The notes below the pieces were generated by a model. The model ran no database searches. It was not told the DNA's origin and worked only from the letters and a program-made list of their open reading frames with translations. From NCBI GenBank assembly GCA_963741565.1, contig CAVUIK010000010.1, positions 186,001-250,000 of the forward strand: a DNA stretch of 64,000 nucleotides. Direction: 5' to 3'. The stretch comes from Ga0077555 sp963741565. GTDB lineage: Bacteria; Pseudomonadota; Alphaproteobacteria; Rhizobiales; Hyphomicrobiaceae. Positions 1-8,394 of this stretch are shown here, piece by piece. A program made the translations under genes and the position numbers. Position 1 is the stretch's first letter. Every line of letters starts with the position of its first letter.

Positions 1-550
1 TGAGCGCCTTGCAGCCGGCGAGCAGCAGATTGTTGACGAGCTTCATCGTCTGCCCGGCACCAACGTCACCCATGCGATAGACGTTGGGCCCAACCCTCTC
101 GAACAGCGGCTTGATCTTCTGGTAGAGCGCTTCGGGTGCGCCGACCATGATCGCCAATGTCCCAGCTTCGGCGCCGACCGGACCTCCTGACACAGGCGCA
201 TCGATCAGATCGATGCCGCGGGCTTTGAGGTCCGCGGCCATCGCCTTGGTCTGCAGCGGGTCCCCAGTCGTCATGTCGGCGACCAGCGTGCCGGGCTTCA
301 GACCTTTGGCCAAGCCATCATCGCCGAAGATGGCTGTGCGAACGTGATCCGACGTCGGCAGACACAGGCAGACAATGTCGGATTGTGCCGCGAGCGCAGA
401 CAAGCTCTGCGACGGAGCGCCGCCTAGCTTGGCGATTTCCGAGGTCCGCTCGGGCGAGAGATCGTAGACGCGCAGCGGCTGCTTGTTGACGAGCATGCGC
501 TTCACGATGGCGCCGCCCATGCTGCCGAGGCCGACATATCCAACGTCCAT
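1..550 (-). CDS. 3-hydroxyisobutyrate dehydrogenase family protein (partial, C-terminus off window)
   Basis: NAD(P)-dependent beta-hydroxyacid dehydrogenase that oxidises or reduces a small 3-hydroxy acid such as 3-hydroxyisobutyrate or tartronate semialdehyde. The 183 visible residues begin with a Rossmann glycine motif GLGSMG at residues 7-12. The substrate-binding segment DAPVSGGPVGAEAGTL lies at about 118-133 and the family catalytic lysine is K170 in GAGQTMKLVNN. The family is usually near 290 residues, so roughly the last 110 lie beyond the left edge. It starts 52 bases after the stop of the RraA-like gene on the same strand, so the two are probably co-transcribed. The exact substrate cannot be read from the sequence. 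Confidence 0.85.
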   Translation of the reverse strand, partial: MDVGYVGLGSMGGAIVKRMLVNKQPLRVYDLSPERTSEIAKLGGAPSQSLSALAAQSDIVCLCLPTSDHVRTAIFGDDGLAKGLKPGTLVADMTTGDPLQTKAMAADLKARGIDLIDAPVSGGPVGAEAGTLAIMVGAPEALYQKIKPLFERVGPNVYRMGDVGAGQTMKLVNNLLLAGCKAL

Positions 551-602
551 GGTCTCTATCCTCTGTTGTGCTGCTGTGTGTTGGTTCGAAGCTGAAGCTG
601 AG

Positions 603-1322
603 TCAGCGGCCGCTGACCTTGCGCCATGCTGCGAAGTCGATCTTGGATTGCTCGTCGGTCGGCGGGTAGAGGCCCATGATCGAACGGCCCTCCTGCACCT
701 TCTCGGTGGCGAAGTCCTCAAATGCCGTCATTTCGAAAGCCTCATCAGCAATCTCGTCGGCCATATGGGCCGGAATGACCACAACGCCTTCGCGATCGCC
801 GACGATGATATCGCCTGGAAAGACAGGTGCGTCGCCACAACCGATGGGCACATTCATATCGACGGCTTGATGGATAGTGAGATTGGTCGGCGCCGAGGGC
901 CGATTGTGATAGGCAGGGATCGTCATCTCGGCGATCTCGGGGCTATCGCGGAAGCCGCCGTCCGTCACGACGCCGGCCACTCCGCGCTTCATCAGGCGCG
1001 TGACCAGAATGCCGCCGGCGGAAGCCGCGCGCGGATCCTTGCGGCTGTCGATGACGAAGACGGCGCCCGGTGGACAGGCTTCGATCGCCTCGCGCTGCGG
1101 GTGACCGCGTTGATTGAAAACAGTGATGGGATTGAGATCCTCACGGGCCGGGATGTAGCGGAGCGTAAAAGCCTCGCCGACCATGTTCGGCAGCCTCGAA
1201 TTCAACGGGTGGACGTCCTGAATGTATTGGCTGCGGAGTCCACGTTTGAACAGGGCCGTACATAGGGTCGCGGTGCTCACGGACTTGAGCTTGTCGCGCG
1301 TGGCGGGCTTCAGCTTGCTCAC
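603..1322 (-). CDS. RraA family protein, probable 4-hydroxy-4-methyl-2-oxoglutarate/oxaloacetate aldolase-type
   Basis: RraA-fold protein of 239 residues. The HMG/CHA aldolase signature G-X20-R-D-X2-E is complete (a glycine in GGILV, then RDSPE), so a class II pyruvate aldolase or oxaloacetate decarboxylase is more likely than an RNase E inhibitor. The C-terminal half carries GDIIVGDREGVVVIP, typical of the fold. I chose the GTG at 1322 because GGAG lies seven bases upstream; the reading frame stays open to 1496 but that extension has no family resemblance. It is the first gene of a leftward pair with the 3-hydroxyisobutyrate dehydrogenase-like gene and is divergent from the crotonase gene. 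Confidence 0.85.
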   Translation of the reverse strand: MSKLKPATRDKLKSVSTATLCTALFKRGLRSQYIQDVHPLNSRLPNMVGEAFTLRYIPAREDLNPITVFNQRGHPQREAIEACPPGAVFVIDSRKDPRAASAGGILVTRLMKRGVAGVVTDGGFRDSPEIAEMTIPAYHNRPSAPTNLTIHQAVDMNVPIGCGDAPVFPGDIIVGDREGVVVIPAHMADEIADEAFEMTAFEDFATEKVQEGRSIMGLYPPTDEQSKIDFAAWRKVSGR

Positions 1323-1485
1323 TGGGGGCTCCGAATGATGTCCTGATGGTCGGAGCGGGAGTAGACGTCGGCTTGCGCGGCTTGTCCAGCATCGGTGCCC
1401 GATTTGGCTGGCAAACGGACAGGGCTGGAGTGCGCTCGGCTTGGGCGTGTAAGATGCTTCCAGACTGAGACACCTGGAGAGGCTC

Positions 1486-2241
1486 ATGGCCAGCATTCAA
1501 TGGAAAGTCGACGGTGCAGTGCGCAATGTGCTGCTCAACCGGCCAGAAAAGCGGAACGCGCTCGATGGCTCCATGATGGAGGAGCTGAAGGCGGTCTTCT
1601 CGACGGCACCTAAGCCCGAGGAGCGCGTAGCGGTCATTCGCGCAGCGGGGCCCGTGTTCTGCGCTGGCCTCGACCTCAAGTGGCGTGCCAACAATCCGCA
1701 GGGCGAGTCGGGCATCGAGCACATGCTGCACGCGGTCGAGACCTACCCCTTGCCAGTCGTTGCCGTAGTGCAAGGCGATGCAATTGCCGGCGGCAATGAG
1801 CTGGCGCTGCATTGCGATCTGGTGGTCGCTTCGACCACGGCACGGTTCGGTATGTCGCTGGCCCAGGTCGGTCTTGCTCCGAGCTGGTTCCTGGCGAAGA
1901 AACTGCTCGAGGTCGCCGGGCCGGTGGTGACGAAGAAGATCCTGCTGCTGGGAGATCCGCTGTCAGCCGCCGAGTTCCACGCCCTGGGCCTGATCTCGCA
2001 CGTCGCCGAACCGGCCCATCTCGACGCCACCGCCGCAAAGATCATCCAGCGACTGGCCGACAACGCGCCGCTGTCTCTGGCGGCGATGAAGGCGCTGATC
2101 ACCCGTGAGATGCAATTCCGCGACAACATCCCACACGAAGACATCGATCTCGTTGTCGACAAAGCGCGAACGTCGCAAGATGCTCAGGAAGGCATGCGGG
2201 CGCGACTCGAAAAGCGCAAGGCCAGCTTTAAGGGGCGTTGA
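1486..2241 (+). CDS. enoyl-CoA hydratase/isomerase family protein (crotonase fold), atypical active site
   Basis: Crotonase-superfamily protein of 251 residues, expected to act on an acyl-CoA thioester. The oxyanion-hole region FCAGLDLK and the first catalytic-glutamate context GGNELALHCD are present. The second glutamate, normally in FGxPE followed by GxxPGxGGTQRL, is replaced: here the segment reads FGMSLAQVGLAPSWF. A classical hydratase reaction is therefore doubtful; isomerase, hydrolase or another crotonase chemistry is possible. A strong site GGAGAGG precedes the ATG. Its stop overlaps an alternative TTG of the next gene, and both point the same way, so co-transcription with the TAXI receptor gene is likely. 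Confidence 0.85.
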   Translation: MASIQWKVDGAVRNVLLNRPEKRNALDGSMMEELKAVFSTAPKPEERVAVIRAAGPVFCAGLDLKWRANNPQGESGIEHMLHAVETYPLPVVAVVQGDAIAGGNELALHCDLVVASTTARFGMSLAQVGLAPSWFLAKKLLEVAGPVVTKKILLLGDPLSAAEFHALGLISHVAEPAHLDATAAKIIQRLADNAPLSLAAMKALITREMQFRDNIPHEDIDLVVDKARTSQDAQEGMRARLEKRKASFKGR

Positions 2242-2285
2242 CGGCGGCGCTGGCAACGTTTGCTGAGAGGTCCGGAGGAACTTAC

Positions 2286-3653
2286 TTGAACGAAAAGAAA
2301 GCCAAACTCGACGCGATACTCGGCGCAAGCCTCCGTGACATTTCAGCAAACCAGGTCCGCGAACTTGCCCTAATCATCGGGCCTGTGGTGCTGTTGGTTA
2401 TTGGCGCCTTATGGCTCGCGTCGCGCTTCATCGAGCCCGCGCCACCGAAGCAGATCGCCATCACAACCGCCAGCGAAACAGGCAACTACTACGCTACGGG
2501 GAAGAAATACGCTGCAATCCTCAAGGCATCGGGAATCACACTCGATGTCAAATCATCGGCCGGCTCACCCGAGAACGTCAAACGGCTGCTCGATCCGGCC
2601 TCGGGCGTGCAAGTGGCGCTGCTGCAAGGGGGAACCACCAACGCCGAGCAAAGCCCTGGGATCGTCTCACTCGGGCGAATCTATCTGGAACCAATGTGGG
2701 TGTTCTATCGCAGCGATGCCACGTGGGACCGGCTGCCAGACCTCAAAGGCAAGCGCATCATCATCGGCCCGGAGGGGAGTGGCACCCGAGCCCTGGCAAT
2801 GACGCTGCTTGGCGCCAATGGCATCACGCCAGACAACACTGTCATGCTGCCGCTGTCGGGAGCCAACGCTATCGACAGCCTGATCAAAGCCGAGGCAGAT
2901 GGGGCCTTCTTCACCTCAGCTCCCGCGGCGCCCCAAATCCAGACTCTCATCCGCCGCAAGGATCTCAAGATCATGAGCCTTGCCCATGCCGAGGCTTACA
3001 CCCGGAAGTTCCCATATCTGTCGCGGATCGTGCTGCCCAAAGGCGCCATTGACCTCGTCGAGAACATACCGGCGTTCGATGTCGAGCTTGTGGCGCCAAT
3101 GGCAGCATTAGTGGTGCGGGCAGACCTGCATCCGGCCCTTGTCGGGCTGCTGGCGGAAGCAGCCAAGACGGTGCATTCACCTGGTGGACTATTTCATCGG
3201 ACTGGAGAGTTTCCAAGAGCCCAGGACCCGGAGTTTGAGCTGTCTGAAGACGCCGAGCGTGCGTACAAGTCGGGTCCCACATGGCTGAAGCGCACCCTTC
3301 CATTCTGGCTTGCGACCTTCATCGAGAGGACCATCGTCGTCGCAGTCCCGATGGCAGGCATTCTACTCCCCTTGATCAAGCTCGGCCCGGCGCTCTTCAA
3401 ATGGCGCGTCAGGCGGCGGCTCCTCTACTGGTACAGTCGGCTCAAGGCCCTTGAAACCGCGATCACCGGAGATCCCCGTGGCGACACGCTGGAGGGGCAG
3501 TTGCAAGAGCTGGCAACCATCGATCGCGCCGTCGCCAACATCCCGATGCCCGTCAACTTCGTCGACCAGTACTACAGCCTGAGGGCGGCCATCGATCTGG
3601 TGCGCCAGCGCCTTACAGCCCGGGCCGCCCAGACCACGGCGGCCCTGACGTAA
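2286..3653 (+). CDS. TAXI-family TRAP transporter solute receptor with membrane anchors
   Basis: Solute-binding protein of the TAXI type. A hydrophobic segment at about residues 30-52 anchors the N-terminus. The binding domain follows, with the characteristic TTASETGNYYATGKKYA opening and a GPEGSGTRALA loop. A second strongly hydrophobic stretch lies near residues 345-375, followed by a basic segment and a C-terminal helical tail. At 455 residues it is longer than the usual free periplasmic TAXI protein (about 320). I chose the TTG at 2286 because GGAGGA sits seven bases upstream; another TTG at 2238 overlaps the crotonase stop but has no such site. No TRAP membrane subunits are in the window. 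Confidence 0.82.
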   Translation: MNEKKAKLDAILGASLRDISANQVRELALIIGPVVLLVIGALWLASRFIEPAPPKQIAITTASETGNYYATGKKYAAILKASGITLDVKSSAGSPENVKRLLDPASGVQVALLQGGTTNAEQSPGIVSLGRIYLEPMWVFYRSDATWDRLPDLKGKRIIIGPEGSGTRALAMTLLGANGITPDNTVMLPLSGANAIDSLIKAEADGAFFTSAPAAPQIQTLIRRKDLKIMSLAHAEAYTRKFPYLSRIVLPKGAIDLVENIPAFDVELVAPMAALVVRADLHPALVGLLAEAAKTVHSPGGLFHRTGEFPRAQDPEFELSEDAERAYKSGPTWLKRTLPFWLATFIERTIVVAVPMAGILLPLIKLGPALFKWRVRRRLLYWYSRLKALETAITGDPRGDTLEGQLQELATIDRAVANIPMPVNFVDQYYSLRAAIDLVRQRLTARAAQTTAALT

Positions 3654-3733
3654 TTTACGGCTCCATGAAGCACCTGTAGACACCGGCTCCGGCGCCCCTT
3701 ACCAAAACCCCACGACCTTGGGGCTGGAGACGC

Positions 3734-5755
3734 ATGTTCAAGAAAATCCTCATCGCCAATCGCGGCGAGATCGCTTGCCGTGTCATCAAGACCGCGCGCA
3801 AGATGGGCATCAAGACGGTAGCGGTCTATTCCGACGCTGATCGCGCCGCGTTGCATGTCGAAATGGCCGATGAAGCCGTGCATATTGGCCCGGCCCAAGC
3901 AGCCCAATCCTATCTGCTCGTCGAGAAAATCGTCGACGCCTGCAAACAGACCGGCGCCGAGGCCGTGCACCCGGGCTACGGGTTCCTGTCGGAGCGCGAG
4001 GCCTTCCCGGTCGCGCTGGCCAAGGCCGGTCTCGTGTTCATCGGCCCGAACCCCAAGGCAATTGCCGCCATGGGTGACAAGATCGAGTCGAAAAAGGCGG
4101 CCGCCAAAGCCAAGGTCTCGACCGTACCCGGCTATCTCGGCGAGATCGCCGACGCCAAGCTGGCCATGAAGATTGCTGCCGAGATCGGCTATCCCGTGAT
4201 GATCAAGGCCTCCGCCGGTGGTGGTGGCAAGGGCATGCGGATCGCGTACAATGCCAGGGAATGCGAGGAAGGCTTTGGCTCGGCCCGATCCGAGGCAAAG
4301 TCGTCATTCGGCGACGACCGTGTGTTCATCGAAAAGTTCATCGAAAATCCGCGACACATCGAGATCCAGGTGCTCGGGGACAAGCACGGTGCCGTGCTCT
4401 ACCTCGGCGAACGCGAATGTTCCATTCAGCGGCGCAACCAGAAGGTCATCGAGGAAGCGCCCTCACCGCTGCTTGACGAGAAGACGCGCCGCGCCATGGG
4501 CGAGCAGGCAGTCGCCCTCTCCAAAGCTGTTGGTTACGATAGCGCTGGCACGGTGGAGTTCGTTGCCGGGCAGGACCGCTCGTTCTTCTTTCTTGAGATG
4601 AATACCCGGCTGCAGGTCGAGCATCCCGTGACGGAGATGGTGACGGGCATCGATCTCGTGGAGCAGATGATCCGCGTTGCGGCGGGCGAGAAGCTTGGCT
4701 TCAAGCAATCCGACATCAAGCTCAACGGCTGGGCCGTCGAGAGCCGGATCTACGCGGAGGACCCGTATCGCAACTTTCTCCCCTCGATCGGCCGCCTCGT
4801 AAAGTACCGCCCGCCACGTGAGGGCTCAGCTGGTGGCCTGACGGTGCGCAACGACACGGGCGTTACCGAGGGTGGCGAAATCTCGATGTTCTACGACCCA
4901 ATGATCGCCAAGCTCGTGACTCATGCGCCGACGCGCGAGGCAGCCATCGATCTCCAGGCCGAGGCCCTCGATGCCTTCCACATCGACGGCATCCAGCACA
5001 ACATTCCGTTCCTGACGTCAGTGATGCAGAACGCCCGCTGGCGCAAGGGCACGATTTCGACCGGCTTCATCAAGGAAGAGTTCCCGTTTGGCTTTCATCC
5101 GCGCGACGCGACTGCGGACGAACTCGATACGCTTGCTGTCGTGGCAGCCAGCATGGACCATACCAACAACCTGCGCCGTCGGCGCATCAATCAGCAAATC
5201 TCCGGTGATGCCGTGCAATTCGCGCACCGGCGCACGGTCCGCCTCGGGGCGTCCGAGCGCTATCTCGATATTGCAGGTGGTGACGACGGCAGACCCTTCC
5301 GAGTCACCTTTCTCAACCCCAATGGTGACCCCGGAGCACCGATCGAGACGGCGTCGTCCTGGTGGCCGGGCGAGCCGATCTGGAGCGGCACGATCTCGGG
5401 CCGGCAGATCTCGGTGCAAGTGCGACCGCTCATCAATGGTGCTGAGCTGGCTTGGCGCGGCATCGCTATCCCGACCTATGTCTTCACCGAGCGGGAAGCG
5501 GCGCTTGCAGCGCTGATGCCGGCGAAGGTCGCAGCCGACATGTCGAAATACCTGCTCTGCCCGATGCCGGGCCTCGTGAAGGCGATCCATGTGACCACCG
5601 GGCAGGACATCAAGGCCGGCGATGCGCTGGCCGTGGTCGAGGCCATGAAGATGGAGAACATTCTGCGGGCCGAGCGCGACGGCGTTGTCAAAAAGGTCAA
5701 CGCCCAGGCCGGTGACAGCCTGGCCGTCGACGCAGTGATCCTGGAGTTCGCATAA
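3734..5755 (+). CDS. pccA: acetyl/propionyl-CoA carboxylase biotin-carboxylase subunit (alpha)
   Basis: Biotin-dependent acyl-CoA carboxylase alpha subunit, 673 residues, which carboxylates biotin with bicarbonate and ATP for transfer to an acyl-CoA by a beta subunit. The N-terminus KKILIANRGEIACRVI is the biotin carboxylase start. The ATP-grasp glycine loop ASAGGGGKGMRIA, the EMNTRLQVEHPVTE segment, a linker/BT domain and a C-terminal biotinyl domain follow. The biotinylated lysine is K639 in EAMKMEN. Length and order match propionyl-CoA carboxylase alpha. GGAG lies upstream of the ATG. The beta subunit is not in the window. It converges on the DUF2066 gene with only eight bases between stops. 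A methylcrotonyl- or acetyl-CoA carboxylase role cannot be excluded by sequence alone. Confidence 0.92.
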   Translation: MFKKILIANRGEIACRVIKTARKMGIKTVAVYSDADRAALHVEMADEAVHIGPAQAAQSYLLVEKIVDACKQTGAEAVHPGYGFLSEREAFPVALAKAGLVFIGPNPKAIAAMGDKIESKKAAAKAKVSTVPGYLGEIADAKLAMKIAAEIGYPVMIKASAGGGGKGMRIAYNARECEEGFGSARSEAKSSFGDDRVFIEKFIENPRHIEIQVLGDKHGAVLYLGERECSIQRRNQKVIEEAPSPLLDEKTRRAMGEQAVALSKAVGYDSAGTVEFVAGQDRSFFFLEMNTRLQVEHPVTEMVTGIDLVEQMIRVAAGEKLGFKQSDIKLNGWAVESRIYAEDPYRNFLPSIGRLVKYRPPREGSAGGLTVRNDTGVTEGGEISMFYDPMIAKLVTHAPTREAAIDLQAEALDAFHIDGIQHNIPFLTSVMQNARWRKGTISTGFIKEEFPFGFHPRDATADELDTLAVVAASMDHTNNLRRRRINQQISGDAVQFAHRRTVRLGASERYLDIAGGDDGRPFRVTFLNPNGDPGAPIETASSWWPGEPIWSGTISGRQISVQVRPLINGAELAWRGIAIPTYVFTEREAALAALMPAKVAADMSKYLLCPMPGLVKAIHVTTGQDIKAGDALAVVEAMKMENILRAERDGVVKKVNAQAGDSLAVDAVILEFA

Positions 5756-5763
5756 CGTCCGCC

Positions 5764-6972
5764 TCAGCGTGCGGCAAGCACCCAGCCGCCGCCTGCGTTG
5801 CGCAAGATCAGCCCGTTCTGCGCAAGTGCGACGGCCAGGTTTTGCGGTCCACTCGGATAGCGTAGCGCGACCCGTGCGCTGCGCCCCGACAGTCCGAGAA
5901 CTTCGACATCCGAGACCTCGGGGGTCGACGACAACTGCCGACTGATCTGCTGCCATTCGCCCATGCTGCGAAACTCAATCGCTATGTTGAGCAGATCCGA
6001 GCGCGCGACCGAGTCGGACCTCTCTGTTGTATCACCGGCGCTTGGTCGCGATACCGGGGCTGGGCCAACCGATCCGGCCGAACGCACATTGATCGCCTTC
6101 CAGCGCCCCTCGAGAATGCCGAGTGAAATGACCGCAGCCAGCTCGGCCGTATAAGCGAGATCCCCGCTCTCCATGCGATAGACACGCTTCAGGCGGAATG
6201 GCGCCACGGCGTCGCGCCCGGATAGCGTGACGTGGATGCGCTTTTGCGCGAAGTCCGGCTCCAGCAGCGCCATGATGATCGTTTCGGTCCCGTAATCGCC
6301 GCCGAATGTGCGCATGGAGCCTGGCGAACCCTCGGCCATCGCTTTGATCGTGTCGGGATGTGTCTCCTTCTTCGGTGACACCATCGAGAGCGGCGTCAGC
6401 GTGTTCGAAAGATCCAGGCCCTTCCAAGCGTAAAGCCAGGTATCGGAGCCTCGTGCATCTGAAAAAGTCTCAGGCAAGCCTTGTTGGCCGGCGGGCGCGC
6501 GATAAATCGGCACCACCGTGACCTGCGGAGCTTGCCGGTCAAGAAACGGAATGCCTTCCCGATCGAGGATTCGGCGAACGGCTTCCGGCTGGAATGAAAA
6601 ATCATAACTGGCAATGTAGTCAGTCGACGAGTTCCGCTCGGAGCGTACAGCAATGCCGTCGATCAGGTCCGATGCCTTGACGCTCTTCAATTTGCCGATC
6701 CGGTTGTAGGCTGCAACCGGTACGATCCGCTTCAACAGGGAACGAAAGGCGGCTTGCTGGCCCTCGGAAATGGCCCGTTCTTTCGCGGCGACAGCATCCG
6801 CAGCACGGGCTTCGACGGGGTAGTTGCCGACCGTGAAAACCTTGTCTTCCTTGGCCGCAGCTAGCAACGACCCCGCCAGCGCCAAGCTGGCGCCGAACAG
6901 CAAAGCCACGGCACTTGCCGCCCGGTTCACCCAGGTTCGAATGGCCGAATCGCGATCGCCCCGCCCGCTCAT
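5764..6972 (-). CDS. DUF2066 domain-containing exported protein
   Basis: Probable exported protein of 402 residues, with a hydrophobic signal segment (ASAVALLFGASLALAGSLLAA) followed by a cleavage-like AAAKED. The DUF2066 region begins at FTVGNYPVEARAADAVAAKE and runs through QQAAFRSLLKRIVP, which is how I recognise the family. Function is unknown. In related genomes it commonly lies head-to-head with purM, as here. I chose the ATG at 6972 because AAGGGA precedes it; an ATG at 7014 has its purine-rich stretch too close to serve. Confidence 0.8.
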   Translation of the reverse strand: MSGRGDRDSAIRTWVNRAASAVALLFGASLALAGSLLAAAKEDKVFTVGNYPVEARAADAVAAKERAISEGQQAAFRSLLKRIVPVAAYNRIGKLKSVKASDLIDGIAVRSERNSSTDYIASYDFSFQPEAVRRILDREGIPFLDRQAPQVTVVPIYRAPAGQQGLPETFSDARGSDTWLYAWKGLDLSNTLTPLSMVSPKKETHPDTIKAMAEGSPGSMRTFGGDYGTETIIMALLEPDFAQKRIHVTLSGRDAVAPFRLKRVYRMESGDLAYTAELAAVISLGILEGRWKAINVRSAGSVGPAPVSRPSAGDTTERSDSVARSDLLNIAIEFRSMGEWQQISRQLSSTPEVSDVEVLGLSGRSARVALRYPSGPQNLAVALAQNGLILRNAGGGWVLAAR

Positions 6973-7162
6973 CGCTGTCCCTTGCTGTTGCCAATTCGAC
7001 GGCCCAGCCGTCATCTCCCACCGGTAACGCGCCGAATATCCTGGAACTCTTGGGCAAAACTAGGATACGACCCCGGCAAAATGGGCATCGGCCGCTCGCA
7101 GCCGTCGCCAGCGCCCTATGCTCAGGGTAACCTGGACGCATGACAACCCAGCGGAATGGTAC

Positions 7163-8287
7163 ATGACCCAATCCACCCCGAAGCGCAATGAGACCGTTTC
7201 CTACCGCGATTCCGGGGTCGATATCGATGCCGGAAACGCCTTGGTGCAGGCAATCAAGCCACTAGTGAAGGCGACCCGCCGATCAGGCGCAGACGCGGAT
7301 CTTGGCGGCTTCGGCGGATTGTTCGATCTCAAGGCCGCCGGATTTCGCGATCCGATCCTGGTCGCCACCAATGACGGAGTTGGCACCAAGTTGAAGATCG
7401 CGATCGACACGGACCAGCACGATACGATCGGCATCGATCTCGTCGCGATGTGTGTCAACGATCTCGTCGTGCAAGGCGCTGAGCCACTGTTTTTTCTCGA
7501 TTATTTTGCGACTGGCAAATTGGACGTCGAGAATGCCCGGAGGGTCGTTGGAGGCATTGCCGCCGGTTGCAGGGAGGCCGGATGCGCGCTGATCGGCGGC
7601 GAGACCGCTGAAATGCCCGGCATGTATGCCGCGAAGGACTATGACCTCGCGGGGTTCTCAGTGGGCGCCGTTGAACGCGGCGAGATACTGCCGCGCGGCG
7701 ACATTGCCATTGGTGACATACTGATCGGGCTCGCGTCGTCCGGCGTCCATTCCAACGGCTACTCGTTGGTTCGCAAGCTCGTCGAGCGAGAGGGTCTTGC
7801 CTGGGGTTCGCCAGCCCCGTTCGCCAAGGAACAGTCCCTAGCGCAAACCCTGCTCACCCCCACGCGGATCTATGTAAAACCGATCCTTGCCGCAATTCGC
7901 GCGACGGGCAGCAGTGGGGCGGCGGGCGCGATCAAGGGCCTCTCGCATATCACGGGGGGGGGGCTGTCCGAGAACATCCCACGCGTGATGCCGGCGGGTC
8001 TCGCCGCGCATGTCGATCTGACCGGGTTTAAGGCGCCAGCTGTCTTCGGATGGCTGCAAAGAGCTGGCAACCTCGACAATGAGGAAATGCTGCGCACGTT
8101 CAACTGCGGTATCGGCATGGTCGTCATCGCCGACAAGGCACGCGCGGATGCCGTCATGGCGGCGCTGCGCGAGGCAGGCGAGGCGCCGATTGCGCTCGGC
8201 GCCGTCGAGGCCGGTCGTGGCGTCAAATCCTCCGCCAAAGGCAAGGGCGAAGCCGAAGCCGTGCGCTATAGCGGCCAGCTCGGATAG
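7163..8287 (+). CDS. purM: phosphoribosylformylglycinamidine cyclo-ligase
   Basis: AIR synthetase, step five of de novo purine synthesis: it closes the imidazole ring of FGAM using ATP. The 374-residue protein begins TVSYRDSGVDIDAGN and continues through ATNDGVGTKLKIA, the AEPLFFLDYFATGKLD segment and GGETAEMPGMY, all hallmarks of PurM. The C-terminus contains HITGGGLSENIPR and FNCGIGMV. I placed the start at 7163, where GGAAT precedes the ATG and the length fits the family; an ATG at 7118 is in frame. purN usually follows purM in this order but is absent here, and the next gene is a Vgb-like lyase. Confidence 0.93.
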   Translation: MTQSTPKRNETVSYRDSGVDIDAGNALVQAIKPLVKATRRSGADADLGGFGGLFDLKAAGFRDPILVATNDGVGTKLKIAIDTDQHDTIGIDLVAMCVNDLVVQGAEPLFFLDYFATGKLDVENARRVVGGIAAGCREAGCALIGGETAEMPGMYAAKDYDLAGFSVGAVERGEILPRGDIAIGDILIGLASSGVHSNGYSLVRKLVEREGLAWGSPAPFAKEQSLAQTLLTPTRIYVKPILAAIRATGSSGAAGAIKGLSHITGGGLSENIPRVMPAGLAAHVDLTGFKAPAVFGWLQRAGNLDNEEMLRTFNCGIGMVVIADKARADAVMAALREAGEAPIALGAVEAGRGVKSSAKGKGEAEAVRYSGQLG

Positions 8288-8324
8288 ACAATTCGACTTC
8301 AAACCCGATGTTTACACTATTTTC

Positions 8325-8353
8325 TTGACAGTAATGATTCGCGTTTGCAGATT
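8325..8353 (+). promoter_or_regulatory. candidate sigma-70-type promoter for the Vgb-like gene
   Basis: A perfect TTGACA (8325-8330) is followed by a 17-base spacer and CAGATT as a weak -10, in a locally AT-rich gap of about 107 bases. It is the only plausible start of transcription between purM and the lyase gene. The poor -10 match keeps confidence low. Confidence 0.35.
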
Positions 8354-8394
8354 TATTTCGTAGCGTCGTTCTCATTATTTTTGTGGGGTGTTTC

